Below, piece by piece: positions 10,501 through 22,721 of a DNA stretch of 64,000 nt. The notes under the pieces were generated by a model. The model had not been told where the DNA came from. It saw only the letters and a list, made by a program, of their open reading frames with translations, and made no database searches. The stretch is from positions 11,691,628 through 11,755,627 of the forward strand of contig OX463783.1 of the NCBI GenBank assembly GCA_949825025.1, in the 5' to 3' direction. Within the stretch, counting starts at the first letter, position 1. The number at the start of each line of letters is the position of its first letter. The position numbers and the translations under genes are program-made. The DNA comes from Siphlonurus alternatus (Eukaryota; Arthropoda; Insecta; Ephemeroptera; Siphlonuridae).

Positions 10501-12920
10501 TACAGTAATTTTAAAGTACACTCAAATTATTTAAAAATGTCCACTTAATTAATTTCACCTTGAGGTTTAGCAACTTATTCAACACAAAAAGCGAGTTAAT
10601 ATAATGTATGTGTAACAATCTTGTAATAATTATACAAAACTCTATTTTTTTATAAAATGTCAGAAGTTTTAATTTTTTCTAGTGTACTTAAGTTAACAAT
10701 AAATTGGTTGTATACAGAAGCACGCTAAATATGCAAAAATTTAATAAGAACTATTTAATACGATTGAAATTATACTATATTGTTTGTTTCATACTTACAT
10801 TATCTTTTATCGACTACATATTGATTGTATAAAACATATTAATGTAATACTGAACACTTCTGCATTATATTTTTCTAAAATATCTAATTTTAGATCAAAA
10901 TAATTATTAAACCAAAATTAAATAAAATTATCTATGATTAAAAGATTATAACTGTTGTTTACTATTATTTTTAATGTAAATATAATTGCATATACATGAC
11001 ATTTCTTTATCACTATTTACTATAAGAACTGCATTATGTTTTATTATTAACACATAAACCAATACATTAAAAATGTATCGAACAATATTAATCCACTTCG
11101 CAATGAAATTCAGTTCTTCATAATATTGACAAGAAAGTACTAAAAATACTGAACTAAACCGGACTGAGACAACAATGCAGTTTCTTGTTCACACCACATT
11201 AGACAGACATTCTTGCCAAGCTTCGCTTACTTCTGCCCTAGTAAACATGTAGAAACATGTCGTTGACATCTTGGCTAATGTTTAATTACGTTAATAGAAT
11301 TATATTACTACAATCTTAAAGGAAAAACAAATTGTTGGTACCAAAACTTTTCTGTACTTTTCTTGGGGTACTACACAAAGACGCATAATGCTCTCGCCAT
11401 ATAATTATACTTCGTACAGTCATTGCTCTAAAAAATTTACATTGCCAAGATATAACAATAGACAAAATAACATTGGTCTATATTATAGGTAAACTTTTTA
11501 TTGGTGTATCATAGCGATGCTATTGTGATCTATCGATGATAAAAAAAATTTCAAGAATAGATACATTAAAATTTTAACCATTTTAAAAATTATTTAAAAA
11601 ATATGTAAGTTTCAAAGAATTATGGTACTTATGGGAGAAAAATCAAGTAAATATTAAGTGCATTTTTGTAGCAGTTTTGACGAAAAGATCAAAATAATTA
11701 TAATGTATATTATGGCAAAACATAATTAATATGAGGGAAATATTATTAATCATTGCTAGGTTTAAATTATTAATAAATTTATTCAAGATTGATAAAATTA
11801 ACAAGATTTCATAAAAAAATAGTGAAAATCTAAAAAAAAAAAATAATGAAAATTATAATTTCATTTGGTTATATCTTATATTAATACTTGTCTTATAAAA
11901 AGTGCAAAAGAATTTGACATTTGAACTACATGTCTAACTTTTTGATAATAAATCTGATAGTTTGGCATATTGACGTTGCGATGCAGGGGGTATATTTTCA
12001 TTGAGTCGCGTGTTATCTCTCTCTCTACTAAAATTTGGGTGGAGTATTAAGAGTCCCTCCTAACACAGCTACAAGGCCCATTTATTAACCTAACACCACG
12101 GGTGCGAAGAAAATGTGTAGTTTTCTTAAAGACATTGACTTGAAAAAAAAAAGAGTGGACAGAATAACATTCAAATTACAGGGGGTCTAAACTATAAGAA
12201 AAATGTTAAGAATTTTTATAATATTATTATGTATATTATGATGTCACTGATGTGGCTTATTAAAATTCATGTTTTACTATTACTAAAAATATTTAATATG
12301 TAATAATAATTTTTATTTTACAGTATGTTTTTTGCAATATATCTTATATAAAGATTGTAATAGATGAAAGATAAAAAAAATAAGTGGAAGAATTGTGAAA
12401 TATTGTTACTTGAATAGTATTAATTTTGTTCATATAATTTATTAAAATTTATTTTATATTACAGAGCTGTTGGTTAATTAATCATTTTGGATAAAATATA
12501 TAAATCATAACCTTGGAATTTAAGTTATAAAATAAGATGTAGAAGATGACTGAATTAAATTTATATAGTAGTGTTTTGATATAATATTAATTGTAATTAG
12601 TTGTAATAAAATTTATTTTGATCACTGATTTATAGCCTTTAATCGAATAAAAATTTGAATTTAAGAGGCAATTAAGAGTACAAAATTATGCAAATTTTTT
12701 TGTAGTTTTGTAAATTACATTTTGAGATAATGAAGTTGAAATATCGTAAAAAAAAATGCATCTCTACAAAAAACATATTTCGTAATAATTGTTACAAAAC
12801 ATAAAGCTTCTTAAATTAGAGATAATGTCTTATTGTGAAAAGTGCATTAAATTTATTCTTAACGTAACAGAGAACAAAGCCATTGTTTTAAGCACAAAAT
12901 TCATAATGAACTAAAACATT
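10501..12920. other. AT-rich background with one mixed patch
   Basis: Mostly featureless AT-rich sequence. A less AT-rich patch at 11980-12125 has a word loosely like family A (AAATTTGGGTGGAGTATTAA) and may be a very old copy. A patch at 11190-11285 is unrecognised. No gene seen. Confidence 0.5.
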
Positions 12921-12982
12921 GAGTGCGATTCACAAAGAAGTTAGCCAGGTTTCTAACCACGTTTAGCTTAACCACGTTTAAC
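12921..12982. mobile_element. solo end of a family C-like foldback
   Basis: GATTCACAAAGAAGTTAGCC, then repeated ACCACGTTTA words, resembles the ends of the family C elements. No mirrored right arm is present nearby. Probably half of a broken element. Confidence 0.45.
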
Positions 12983-13167
12983 TATATAATATATAACTGT
13001 TTTACGTGTTAACAATATACGATGTACTGCATGACAGACAATTATTTGTTGTTGTTTTAAACTATTTAATTTTCTCAAAACAAAAGTCAATAAGGTAGTA
13101 ATATTTTTCTATATGTATGTATTTGCATAAACACAAAATATATTTCAACAATAATAATAATAATATT

Positions 13168-13245
13168 TACACTTCAGGTCACCATAAACGTTACTACCAT
13201 CTCATTTGAACAAGCTCCAAGAAATAAAGATATGTAAATTTGCAA
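13168..13245 (-). mobile_element. family A MITE fragment
   Basis: TTACACTTCAGGTCACC, then ATAAACGTTACTACC and a degraded AAGAAATAAAGATATG, match the left third of family A. The rest is lost. Confidence 0.6.
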
Positions 13246-13371
13246 CATCGAAAGCTATAATATACAAGTTCTATATATACATTGTAGGCAAAGCATTCAA
13301 TCTAGCCATGCATTAAAGTAAATCAACACACATCTATAGGTTGCAGAACAACGCATATACCAAAGCAGGAG

Positions 13372-13588
13372 TACAGTCAAATTTACTTGATATTCTCGCA
13401 GGAAGTAGCCGGAAGTGTAAGGTTTCTGGTCTTCCTATTAATATTTCATCTTTACAATTTTACATATGGATCAGTACTTCTACTTCAAGCCACTCTGTAA
13501 AGTTTCAAAACTGAATTACAAACAGAAGAGCTGAAAATTTCACACTTCCGGTTACTTCCGGGAGGAATATCAAATTAATTTGACTGTA
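13372..13588. mobile_element. family K MITE, full length
   Basis: TACAGTCAAATTTACTTGA at the left mirrors TTGACTGTA at the right, with TA at both ends. The sub-terminal GGAAGTAGCCGGAAGTG is mirrored as CACTTCCGGTTACTTCC, giving paired ETS-like GGAA cores in each arm. 217 bp, the same size as the copy at 43512. No coding capacity. Confidence 0.85.
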
Positions 13589-13611
13589 TGTTAACATTTA
13601 AGCTATCCCGA

Positions 13612-13733
13612 AGTGTCACCTCTGAAAAGTTCCCTTTTGCAGCCTTGTTAATCACCATGCCCCGTAAGCATAATACATGGCATGTTGATTAACAAGGCTG
13701 CAGAAAGGAATTTTTTAGAGGTGATGAGTGTAC
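13612..13733. mobile_element. family D foldback MITE
   Basis: The arms GCAGCCTTGTTAATCACCATG and TGATTAACAAGGCTGC face each other around a short loop. The ends resemble GTACACTCGTCGCCTC. About 120 bp. A stub AGCTATCCCGAAGTGT just before it looks like a family A terminus. Confidence 0.82.
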
Positions 13734-14472
13734 ATAAAAAATTTGAAAGAGTTTAAACACATTTAAATATTCAAACTGCAAATTATTTAGCACGAACGTT
13801 AGCAAAAAAAAAACATATTTAAATATTCAGTTTAAAAAAATATATAAATACCCCCCTTTCTTTCTATATATTATTTAAACATAAGAGAGATTATACAGAA
13901 GCCTATAACCATTGTTTACTTACAATAGGGTGCTGAATAATATTAGTAAAAAAATTACCATTCTGAAATAAAGAAAGAAGTATACAAAAAACGTGGTCAT
14001 TATATATTTTTGTATGGGAAGGTACACTTAAAAAAAATTTGAAGGGACAAATTAGCTCTAACACAAAAACTTTATACAGCTGACTTCATTGAATAGGAGT
14101 TTCCTATTGTAGTGTAAATGAATTCATATACAAACAATAGGACATATGGATTTATAGTTAGCTTGAATGATTGACAGTTAATACATCAATTTATTATAAA
14201 TATAAAACTTATTATATTTTGGTTAAAGATTTTTAATAAAGAATATGTAAGGTGGAACAATAGAATAATAATTTGTAGGTATTAATTTTTTATTTTTGAA
14301 TTCTTAGTAAAAAATTAACATGTTTTTTTTTATAAATTTGAGTGATAATAATAGATGTATAGCATTAAAGAAGGTAAATATTGCAATATTATCAATAATG
14401 CAAAAAAAAAATAATCACATTCTGAGTAAAAAATTGAAGCCAAAAACTGCATATGCATCTCATCTTTCAAAT
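13734..14472. other. AT-rich background
   Basis: Nothing recognised apart from a short GCACGAACGTTAGC near 13790 that resembles a family A terminus. Confidence 0.5.
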
Positions 14473-14659
<187 letters not shown>

Positions 14660-14826
14660 GAATCCAATACAGTTTTCTCATATTTAGGATACAAATAAGT
14701 GTAGTACATCTTCAGCCTCAAAGAACATAAGAAAGGAAATCAAATAATGAGTTATCTTTAGTTGTTAATGTACAAAAATAAAGAAAAATAAAGCTTTTAC
14801 TGGTGAAAATAAATATATCGGAACAG

Positions 14827-14915
14827 CTAATTACCCCCTGCTTGATATGCTAGAACTGCATGAAACAAAGATATGCAGGTTTGCTATTTGAATTAAGAGA
14901 GTTAAAAAAGAGCAG
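14827..14915 (-). mobile_element. family A MITE fragment
   Basis: CTGCTTGATATGCTAGAACTG, then AACAAAGATATGCAGGTTTGC, corresponds to the family A region with TTTGCTAGAGCTGCAG and GAGATGCAG. No terminus remains. Confidence 0.55.
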
Positions 14916-15013
14916 TTTCAAAAGAGTTTAATTTTCCCTCTTTCACCCCAAAAGTTCAGCTTTACCAAACGCTGTACTGTATATAAAAATATTTATTTAT
15001 TTATTTATTTATT

Positions 15014-15424
15014 TTAGAAAGCAACTGGCTACAGAAAATTTAGCATACACAGTACAACATAATAATATTGTCATATGTGTACTTAATTTTTAACCCCGCT
15101 AAAACAAGTGCAATATAGAATATTTAATTCATATAATGTAATGATGAAACTCGGTCGGTTCTACCTCATCTTTACTCTTACACCTAGACATTGAATTCAA
15201 TTAACAAGTTATTGATTACTTACAATAGAATAACTAGATATATATATTTTTTAAATATTTTATTAATACAATCAACCATTAAACAGATTACATATATAGA
15301 CATTTAAAGAATTTACATTGTTATATAGTAAATCAATTGTATATAAATATAATATAATAAATCTATAAAAGAAAACAATTAAAGTGGTTAGATGATTTAT
15401 CAGTTAAAAATTAATTAAAGGTTG
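15014..15424. other. AT-rich background
   Basis: No recognised repeat or gene. Confidence 0.5.
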
Positions 15425-15545
15425 AATTATGTCCATCATAATTATTGGTAGGATGACTCAGCTGTTCGCTCTTGTAAGGTCAAAAACAGAGGTGATCTAA
15501 GATAATGTGTTAATAAGACCACAGGTGTGTTACATCAGGTATGTT
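15425..15545. other. non-repetitive island, possible regulatory element
   Basis: Mixed-composition sequence with an AP-1-like TGACTCAG overlapping the E-box CAGCTG, and a RUNX-like ACCACAGG. No copy in the window and no frame that looks coding. Function inferred only from composition. Confidence 0.22.
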
Positions 15546-16717
15546 TTATTATGTTATACTTCGACTAACATTTCATAGTCGTGACGTAAGGAAAAAATTA
15601 GATACATACGTGAGATTTTTTTATTGTTATTATTTTAATATTTCTTAAGAAATTTACTAACTTCGATAGAATCATATTGATATATAGTTTGAAATGCATA
15701 CTAAATAGAAAGAAATTACAGATTTACTTGACGAAAAAAAAAAGTGTTGGAAACTTTTTCTTTTTGCTATATAATAATAAATAATAAAAGGTCCAGAAAT
15801 GTGATTATAAGGGAAAATACAATGACATGTACTACGCAAATTTTCTTTGCGTAAGGCGTAATAAAATTGATTGATAATTGATTAATTTCGTTCGAGGTAT
15901 TTATTTCAATACAATGAATTAAAACTATAAATATCGTATTAATTGTCCTATTAGCCTTAATTACAATATGTTATGATATTTTTAAATGTAAGAAATAATT
16001 TCTATACAGAATTTTGAGTATCGTGTTTTGAATATGAATTTTGAATCCCATGTTTTTATATAAACTTTGGTTTTAAATTCAACACATTCTAATTAGAAGA
16101 CTTTAATTGTTTTGACTATTAAAATTTTAATTAGATCGATGATTATTTGATTATTTTAAAATATAAAACAAACATTTACACACAGGATACATAAATTTAA
16201 TAAAACAAACAAAACATTTTTATGAACAATTAAAACCAAAATCTGCAAGCCACCATCATCTATTAAATTTCATTTATATGCTTTTTACATGTTATTTTTT
16301 TATTTAATAAGCAATAAAAGTTCGATTAAAAAAAAAATCAATTACAGACCTCCCATAACGTTGTGTAGCAATTAAAATTTTGTTACCAACCAAATTTAAT
16401 TATCTATTAATATTTATATTTTTTATTACTTTTATCTTTCATAAACCATAAAGTGAAGGTACAGAAAAAAAAACTTCCAGAGTAAAAAAAGAAGTTAAGA
16501 CGTAGTTTTTAACACCTGTGCTTAGGAATGTATTTCAATAATAAGCAATGTCATGTGGAGATCGTATAAGCACCTGATGAGAATGATTCACCCCCACCTT
16601 TTTTGTATTATAATTTTAAAAAATGCATAACTTTAAAATGTATTGTTACTTATTATGATAAAAAAATAATACATTGTAATAAAAGAAAAGAAAATCAAAT
16701 TCAGAATTTTCACAAAC
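15546..16717. other. AT-rich background
   Basis: No recognised repeat family or gene. Confidence 0.55.
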
Positions 16718-17057
16718 TTAAGGTAGAGATAACGAAGGCCAGCTGATCCAATGCTAAAAAAAAAATCCCATTCATGAAAATTATGAAAAAAATTTAAAAT
16801 ATTCTCCTTTACATCCCCTATCAGTAGCTAAAATATCAGGTATATAAAAACGAGCTAGTTTTTGAGTTATTAATTAGTCAACTTTAAAAATTCATAACTC
16901 GAAAACTAGCTCGTTTTTGTATACCTGATATTTTTTTTTAATATTTTAGCTACTGATATAGGGGATGTAGAGGAAAATATTTTAATTTTTTTCATAATTT
17001 TCATGAATGGGATTTTTTTAGCATTGGGTCAGCTGATCTGTATTATCTCTACCTTAA
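16718..17057. mobile_element. TTAA-flanked foldback MITE, family B, best copy
   Basis: TTAAGGTAGAGATAACG at the left and its mirror ending CTCTACCTTAA at the right. A GCTGATCCAATGC sub-terminal block is mirrored as GCATTGGGTCAGC. The long arms contain CATCCCCTATCAGTAGC and AAAACGAGCTAG. 340 bp without coding capacity. TTAA at both edges fits a piggyBac-type target site. Confidence 0.88.
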
Positions 17058-17218
17058 CGCAGAACTGTTAGTAAAATCATAATTAAAAAAACAGGTATTA
17101 ATAATTTTTATTGTTATTGTTTCTTGTTTCGGGGGCATACATGACAAAAATGTGTCAACTGCCCCAAAATATCAACCAATCAATCATGTTTCTTGTTTCA
17201 CGCACTGAAAAGATTTTG

Positions 17219-17334
17219 TCTTGACTAGGTGCTCTTCTTACGTCTCCTAATATTGCAAATCTGCATATTTTCTCTTATGCAGCTTAAGCATATATAAGGC
17301 AGGTGCTGAATCGAGGTGTATGTACGTTAATTAC
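17219..17334 (+). mobile_element. family A MITE, right half
   Basis: GACTAGGTGCTCTTCTTACG, AATCTGCATATTTTCTC, GGCAGGTGCTGAATCGAGGTG then GTAC. The right terminus is retained and the left half is missing. Confidence 0.7.
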
Positions 17335-17470
17335 AGGTAAAATTTGTGATTTTACTATAAATTGATAAGGATCGAGTTTGTATTATATACGTCTTTTTTA
17401 CTCCAAATACCATGCATTAGAATAATATTTTTTTATTATTATATTGCTTTATATTATATTCTCTTTCAAA

Positions 17471-17713
17471 CCAAGGTGGCCATGTTTATATGTATAGAAA
17501 TCCATCCCATCATTCACCTGGTTTTAACTGAGGAAACCATGGAAATCTCAGTTAGGATGGTCGGCAATTGATGGAGGATGCCATCAATCACCTCGCGGAT
17601 GTACGAGTGCATGTTCTTCAGCATCTGTTACTTATGAAAAGTTTGGCGGTGCCTGGCTGGGATCGAATTCACGACCATCCGATTACGAATTGGATACGCA
17701 TACCACTGCACCT
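17471..17713 (-). mobile_element. tRNA-headed SINE, well preserved
   Basis: On the minus strand, a tRNA-like head near 17710 (GTGCAGTGGTATGCG) has an anticodon-arm-like ATTCGTAAT and a B box (GTGAATTCGATCCC). A linker follows and then the shared core (CCTAACTGAGATTTCCATGG, GGATGG). The loop TTCGTAA suggests descent from a tRNA with anticodon CGT (threonine), which is an inference. Confidence 0.88.
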
Positions 17714-18399
17714 AGAGCCCGGTTATATAATATTTAAAGCGTACCGAGCAAAAATTTTAATTTGCAGGGTCTATTGATTCTCATGATATGATACAAATGG
17801 GAAAGAGCATTGATATATATTATGAAAGTAATATGTAGAGAGGTGTATGCTCATTATTCTTTTATTTTTTCTACAGTATTTTGTTTTCTGAAAATGTGTT
17901 ATAATAATATTTTAGTATGAATTTTGCTAATAATATAAATTAGATTAAATACCTTCTTCCGATGACGCAATAATAAAATGTTACGTAAAAAAAATACCCA
18001 CCCCTTTTTCTTGACCTCTTTTATATTCTTGGAATAAATTTTAACACAACTTTCATACTATATTATATTTATTCACCTAACTATTTTCATATGAAACATT
18101 GAGTTAAAAAAATTGACTGATTTAATAATGTTTTTATTGATTAATTTGTATACAAAATTGAATACATACAATGAGTACTGGAATGTTTAATAAAAAAGAT
18201 CTTATGACAAATCAACTTAATTTAATTTAAATGTGACAATGTATTGTTATATAATAAAATTAAGCTGTGAAAATGTATATAAGAAATGGTCATTTGATTT
18301 CTTTTCTTTAAATTATTTTGTTACATAGAAATTTATTTCAATTTGACTTTGACTCGTCAACGGCATCGTTTGACTAATTATATACACAGAATGAGAGTG

Positions 18400-18401
<2 letters not shown>
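17714..18401. other. AT-rich background
   Basis: Nothing recognised. Confidence 0.55.
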
Positions 18402-18435
<34 letters not shown>

Positions 18436-18460
18436 AGAGAGAGAGAGAGAGAGAGAGAGA
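18402..18460. repeat. compound microsatellite (TA)n-(GA)n
   Basis: About 30 bp of TA followed after TAGTAA by about 26 bp of GA. Confidence 0.95.
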
Positions 18461-18610
18461 AGAGTTTAAAATGCCGCCTCTTTCGCCGCTTTGATGTGAT
18501 TGAAACGCCAATTAACGCGTGTTAAGTGAAATGAATCTTTCTTTCTCCCTTCCTCTTCGTGAATCTATTCAACCCTTTTCCTTTGAGGAAAATTTTCACA
18601 CCCTGTAAGT
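18461..18610. other. non-repetitive island, possible conserved element or 5' exon
   Basis: Mixed sequence with CGCCGCTTTGATGTGATTG and CCAATTAACGCG. From 18530 an ATG opens 25 codons (MNLSFSLPLRESI...) to a stop that overlaps a good donor-like GTAAGTAG at about 18605. That could be a first coding exon, but the frame is short and unrecognised. A conserved non-coding element is the simpler guess. Confidence 0.25.
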
Positions 18611-19319
18611 AGTAATTAAATACTTAAATGCCTTTTAAAGTCTTATAGGGTAATGGAATTTATTTGAATAATTGTTTTAAATTTGTTTTTAGAATTTAGC
18701 TGACAAGTAAATATGATATGGATTTTTAATATGTCGTTTATTTAGAGTTGTCCGCTTTGATTTTAATTAGATTTGATGGGAATTTTAAAACGTGGTGTTA
18801 TTAATTGGCATGCCAAATTTTGAAGTATATTCTATAATTAAGTACGATGAGATCAATGGGTATGAATTCAATAAGGATCTTTATGAGAGACATATAGAAA
18901 TTAAAAATTTAAAAAACAATAGTGCATACTTGACGAATTATGTATTGATTGTCCCAAAATAAAATCAATCAATCAACAAAAATCCAAACTTATCCTTTCT
19001 GAATGTATACGGAATTTTATTAAATATCTTTCGACAGATGTTTTCTCTGACTACAATGCTAAATTTAGAAATAATTGAACAAGTATAATAAAATTATACA
19101 GTTCTCATTAAATTTATTAAATCTTTATTTCATAATAAACAATATATTATAATTATATATTTTAAATTACAATTTATCATTAATATTAAAAATAATTGGT
19201 ATGTTACTAAATTTTTTTTATTATAATAACTCCCCCTCTTGTTTAAAAAAAATAAATGCAAATTAAGAAATGGTATAATAACTAATTAGAAATACCCTGA
19301 GGATTTGATGAAGTTTTTT
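18611..19319. other. AT-rich background
   Basis: Nothing recognised. CCCAAAATAAAATCAATCAA near 18954 resembles a word at 17163. Confidence 0.5.
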
Positions 19320-19445
19320 TTTTCTTTCTTTGGGCGTGGCAAGTCAGTGTCGAGATACTAATTAGGGTTTCTCGTTCGCGCCCCGAATGTTAGCGGGCGC
19401 TCAGGGACTTATTAATGTGGCTTTCCAACACTCTCATTCTTAACT
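19320..19445. other. non-repetitive GC-richer patch
   Basis: Contains TTCGCGCCCCGAATG and GCGGGCGCTCAGGG. No repeat family, hairpin or coding frame recognised. Confidence 0.3.
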
Positions 19446-19890
19446 TATTAAGTGAAAGTCATCAGTCTAAACTATGACGTCATTATGTCTTATTATCACC
19501 TTTTAATTTCTCCAAATAAAATTTTATATAAAAAATTATTGAAGCAGTTGAAATACCTTCTATTTGATATAATACTGAATGGTTTTATATTGCCTTTAAA
19601 GTGATTTTGTTTATATTTAATCACGTTTATGTTGACTTTTTATTTATTTATAATACCTTGTTAGTACTAACTGTCTCCCCAAGGAATTTCTAACATCAAC
19701 AAAACGATTGACACCTTATCATTTAATTCTTAACAACAAAGACACAAAATATCTAATAATAACTTACTTCATAATATACTTTTGATTTATTGCTATATTT
19801 ATACAATAATTTTCATAAAAAATCAATGTTACGTCCTCCTAATTATTTCAAATGGCGTGACAATTTGTATTACTTTGAGTGTAAATGAAT

Positions 19891-20091
19891 GTACACCTCG
19901 GGAAACCATGAACGTTATCCCTGTTATGTTTATGAACGTTGTGAAGGTTATTTGGTGAAATTTAACTTTTTGGGATGGATGGACTGGATGCTATTCTTAC
20001 CTGCTACCAAAATTACAAATCTGGGTCTGTTTTAGAGCTGCAGTACCATCAAATGAGGCAGGAGTAATGTTTATACTGTCCCGAGGTGTAC
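19891..20091 (+). mobile_element. family A MITE, full-length reference copy
   Basis: GTACACCTCGGGAAACCATG at the left and CTGTCCCGAGGTGTAC at the right are mirrored. The interior holds CTTACCTGCTACCAAAATTAC and TTAGAGCTGCAG. 201 bp, no coding capacity. Termini directly after TA suggest a Tc1/mariner-type target. Confidence 0.92.
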
Positions 20092-20109
20092 ACCACCCAC
20101 CCTCACTCG

Positions 20110-20250
20110 GTTTTCGTCGTGTAAATTCGAGATTAGTTTGACTCGTGTTCGGCCAATGAGGAATGTCGTTACAAACTGAAGACCAATGACTGAAGACGTT
20201 ACAAAAACGATCAAAAATTTATTAAATTTGACACGGCTGAATACCCTGCC
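20110..20250 (+). repeat. family L dispersed repeat
   Basis: GACTCGTGTTCGGCCAATGAG, then GACCAATGACTGAAGACGTT, aligns with the copies at 9432, 54840 and 62340. Confidence 0.7.
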
Positions 20251-21017
20251 TACGAAAGGACTTTTTTTAATTTGGAAATAACAATTCATGGATAATAAAA
20301 AGTATTTTTATCACTAATCCTGATATAAATAATGGCAGTTGTTGACCTCGTATGTCTAATGTTGAAAATCTTAGTGAAAGACCAACGTTAAATACGAAAT
20401 TCCAAGAAGGTTTCATCTCTCTAGCACCCCTAAAATCTGAAAATATGTAAGAAAGCAAGATATTTCTACACCTCTAACTCCAAATTTTGAAAAAAATATT
20501 CTATATAATTGGTTTTGTAGGTTAAGGAAATTGGAACAGATGATATTTATTTATGTTTCTATATGGGTGTGTGCGTACCTTTTAAAATTAATTTTATTCT
20601 TGATTATTTGTATAATTTTTAATTAACATAATTTAAAAGGTGTGTTTATTTTAAGAAAAATCAATTACCATATTTTTAATCAATGTTAACAAATTATTCA
20701 AAGATATTTATTGTCATGTTTAAAAAAAAAAAAAAAACGTCATGGGGCCTTCATATTCATCATATTTTACATTCTGATAAAAATCTAAATTGAACCATTT
20801 TATTTTTAATAATCAATAATATATTTGTATAAAATTGAAAAACTATTTATACTTATTATAATAACTACTATACATATAGAAATTGATATCACTTATCATT
20901 ACAGTCATGTAATATTGAATTATATAAAACAGTTCAATAGCCTTTTATATCATATTAAGTATAAGTCATACCTGCACGAGTCATTCCAATAAAGTTACGG
21001 TAATTTTTGGCCTCGGC
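20251..21017. other. AT-rich background
   Basis: Nothing recognised. Short open frames on the minus strand run out of the family L repeat and are not called. Confidence 0.5.
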
Positions 21018-21204
21018 TACAGTTTTATTAATAATAAAAAGTCCCCGGAAATAGTTAAAATTGTAAGATATCTGGACTTTTTAACAAATATTTTGTATGA
21101 GCTTAGTATAGGTAGTAATTATGTAGATTTATGAAGGTACAGATTGAAAACAGAAGTAAAAAAGTATCACTTCCGGTTGATATTTTTGTATTTATTAAAC
21201 TGTA
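21018..21204. mobile_element. family K MITE, degenerate
   Basis: TACAGTTTTATTAATAA at the left mirrors TTTATTAAACTGTA at the right. The right arm keeps the ETS-like CACTTCCGG; the left has only CCGGAAA. Confidence 0.65.
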
Positions 21205-21420
21205 GTGAGGCAAGCGGTGTCTCATTATCTGAGGCTAATTTGAGGGTGTCGGCTCTTGGCGGGTCATCTTAATGAGTGATCAGTCGCACGAAAATCACGA
21301 ACTAAAGGGGGAGGGGGGAGGTAAAGACTTGGGCGAATAAAAAATCAGGAGGTGGAATTTACATGAAGGTAATTTCTATGAGGCGATGTGATTTTGTAGT
21401 GCTTATTAGAGGAGACCATT
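21205..21420. other. non-repetitive island, possible conserved non-coding element
   Basis: About 200 bp of mixed composition (GCAAGCGGTGTCTC, GGCTCTTGGCGGGTCATC, GATCAGTCGCACG) with homeodomain-like TAAT words. No copy elsewhere and no plausible coding frame. Confidence 0.28.
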
Positions 21421-21686
21421 TTTTAGTTTAGTTATATGGATTGGCGTAACAATTTATTTGGTCTTAAAAATATTATAGTATTGATATGTTATAGAAAAAT
21501 TACATTGATTACCAGAAGAGCTAGTTTCTGATCATATAATATTTCAAAAAAATTTAGGATTCTGAAAATTTCTCAAAATTTATTTATAATATATATATAT
21601 CATAAAAAATTATATTCATAAACTCATGGAGCACACCAATTATGCAATTTTTGGGACCATTAAGTATAAGGACCATTGTAAATAAT

Positions 21687-21834
21687 GGGGGACATTCACA
21701 AAGCATGGCACTTTAACCCCAACTTTAGCCCCAAGTTTTATCCCTGGTACTGAACACATGTTAGCCCCTGGTTTAGCACCATGTTTAGTACCAGGGATAA
21801 AACTTGGGGTTAAAGTGCTTTGTGAATGTCCCCC
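21687..21834. mobile_element. foldback MITE related to family C
   Basis: GGGGGACATTCACAAAGC at the left is mirrored by GCTTTGTGAATGTCCCC at the right. The inner arms ACTTTAACCCCAA and TTGGGGTTAAAGT pair, as do ATCCCTGGTACT and AGTACCAGGGAT. 148 bp. Same ends as family C but a different interior. Confidence 0.85.
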
Positions 21835-21913
21835 AATATGTTCATCCCCAATTTACTTAATTAATTTAATTAACTCCATGATGAAACTCAGCGTTAAAAT
21901 TTGTTTTTTCTAT

Positions 21914-22007
21914 GTACACTCGTCGCCTCGGAAAATTTCCCTTTGTGGCCTTGTTAATCACCATGTTCCTTAAGAATAATACAAAGCTGCAAGTGGGAAA
22001 TGTGTAC
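21914..22007. mobile_element. family D MITE with internal deletion
   Basis: GTACACTCGTCGCCTCGGAA gives the clearest left terminus of the family, followed by TTGTTAATCACCATG. The right arm is reduced to AAGCTGCAAGTGGGAAATG then TGTAC. Confidence 0.75.
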
Positions 22008-22354
22008 ATAAATATTATCATGGTAGCAAAAAATCAAACTATGTACAAATATCGTCAGGTGGTATACTCTCAAATGATGTATAGGTTCACAGATTTTAAA
22101 TTTGCAAGTATAAGAATTTATTATCATTATATTGAAGTGTTATCTTTAACAATCTAAAATCTATTACTCCATTTTTTTTATGAAATATTTGTTATTTATG
22201 ATACTCCAGATCGAGATAAGATCGGTGCAAATTATGGTAACTAGTGAACATGTTTTTTCAATTTATGACCGTGTTTTTAATTTTATAATGAAAGTGTTGA
22301 TGAAATTTTGTTATAACAAAATCAATATATTATTACGAAGTTTCAATTTATTTG
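22008..22354. other. AT-rich background
   Basis: Nothing recognised. The short open frames here have no recognised family. Confidence 0.45.
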
Positions 22355-22565
22355 TGTACAGTTGTCACAAATTTCCAACAGGTGGCATTGACTTGATGTA
22401 TTGTTTGAGTCTATTGCCATCATTTAGGGAAATTTTCCAAGTGTACTAAAGATCATGCAAATCGTCAGATGACTAATAAAAAGTCTGCTCTTTTTTAAAT
22501 TCTGCCATTCAATGCACAAAGAGATGCACCATTTGAAAGTTGTTGGACGAAATTTTACTCTATAC
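22355..22565. other. non-repetitive island with octamer-like site
   Basis: Mixed sequence holding the octamer ATGCAAAT at 22455-22462 and an E-box CAGGTG near 22380. No copy in the window. Could be an enhancer-type element, which is inference from motif words only. Confidence 0.28.
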
Positions 22566-22721
22566 TATGGATTTTATTCTTTTTTAGCTACAAGGCTTAA
22601 TGGCCTTAATATATTATCTTTGATGCTATAATATAAAATATGTCGAGGTATAAAATCAATTTATTTTACTAATAAACTCCATTTAATTTAAAATCAGTTA
22701 ACATAGTACAGTAATTAATCC

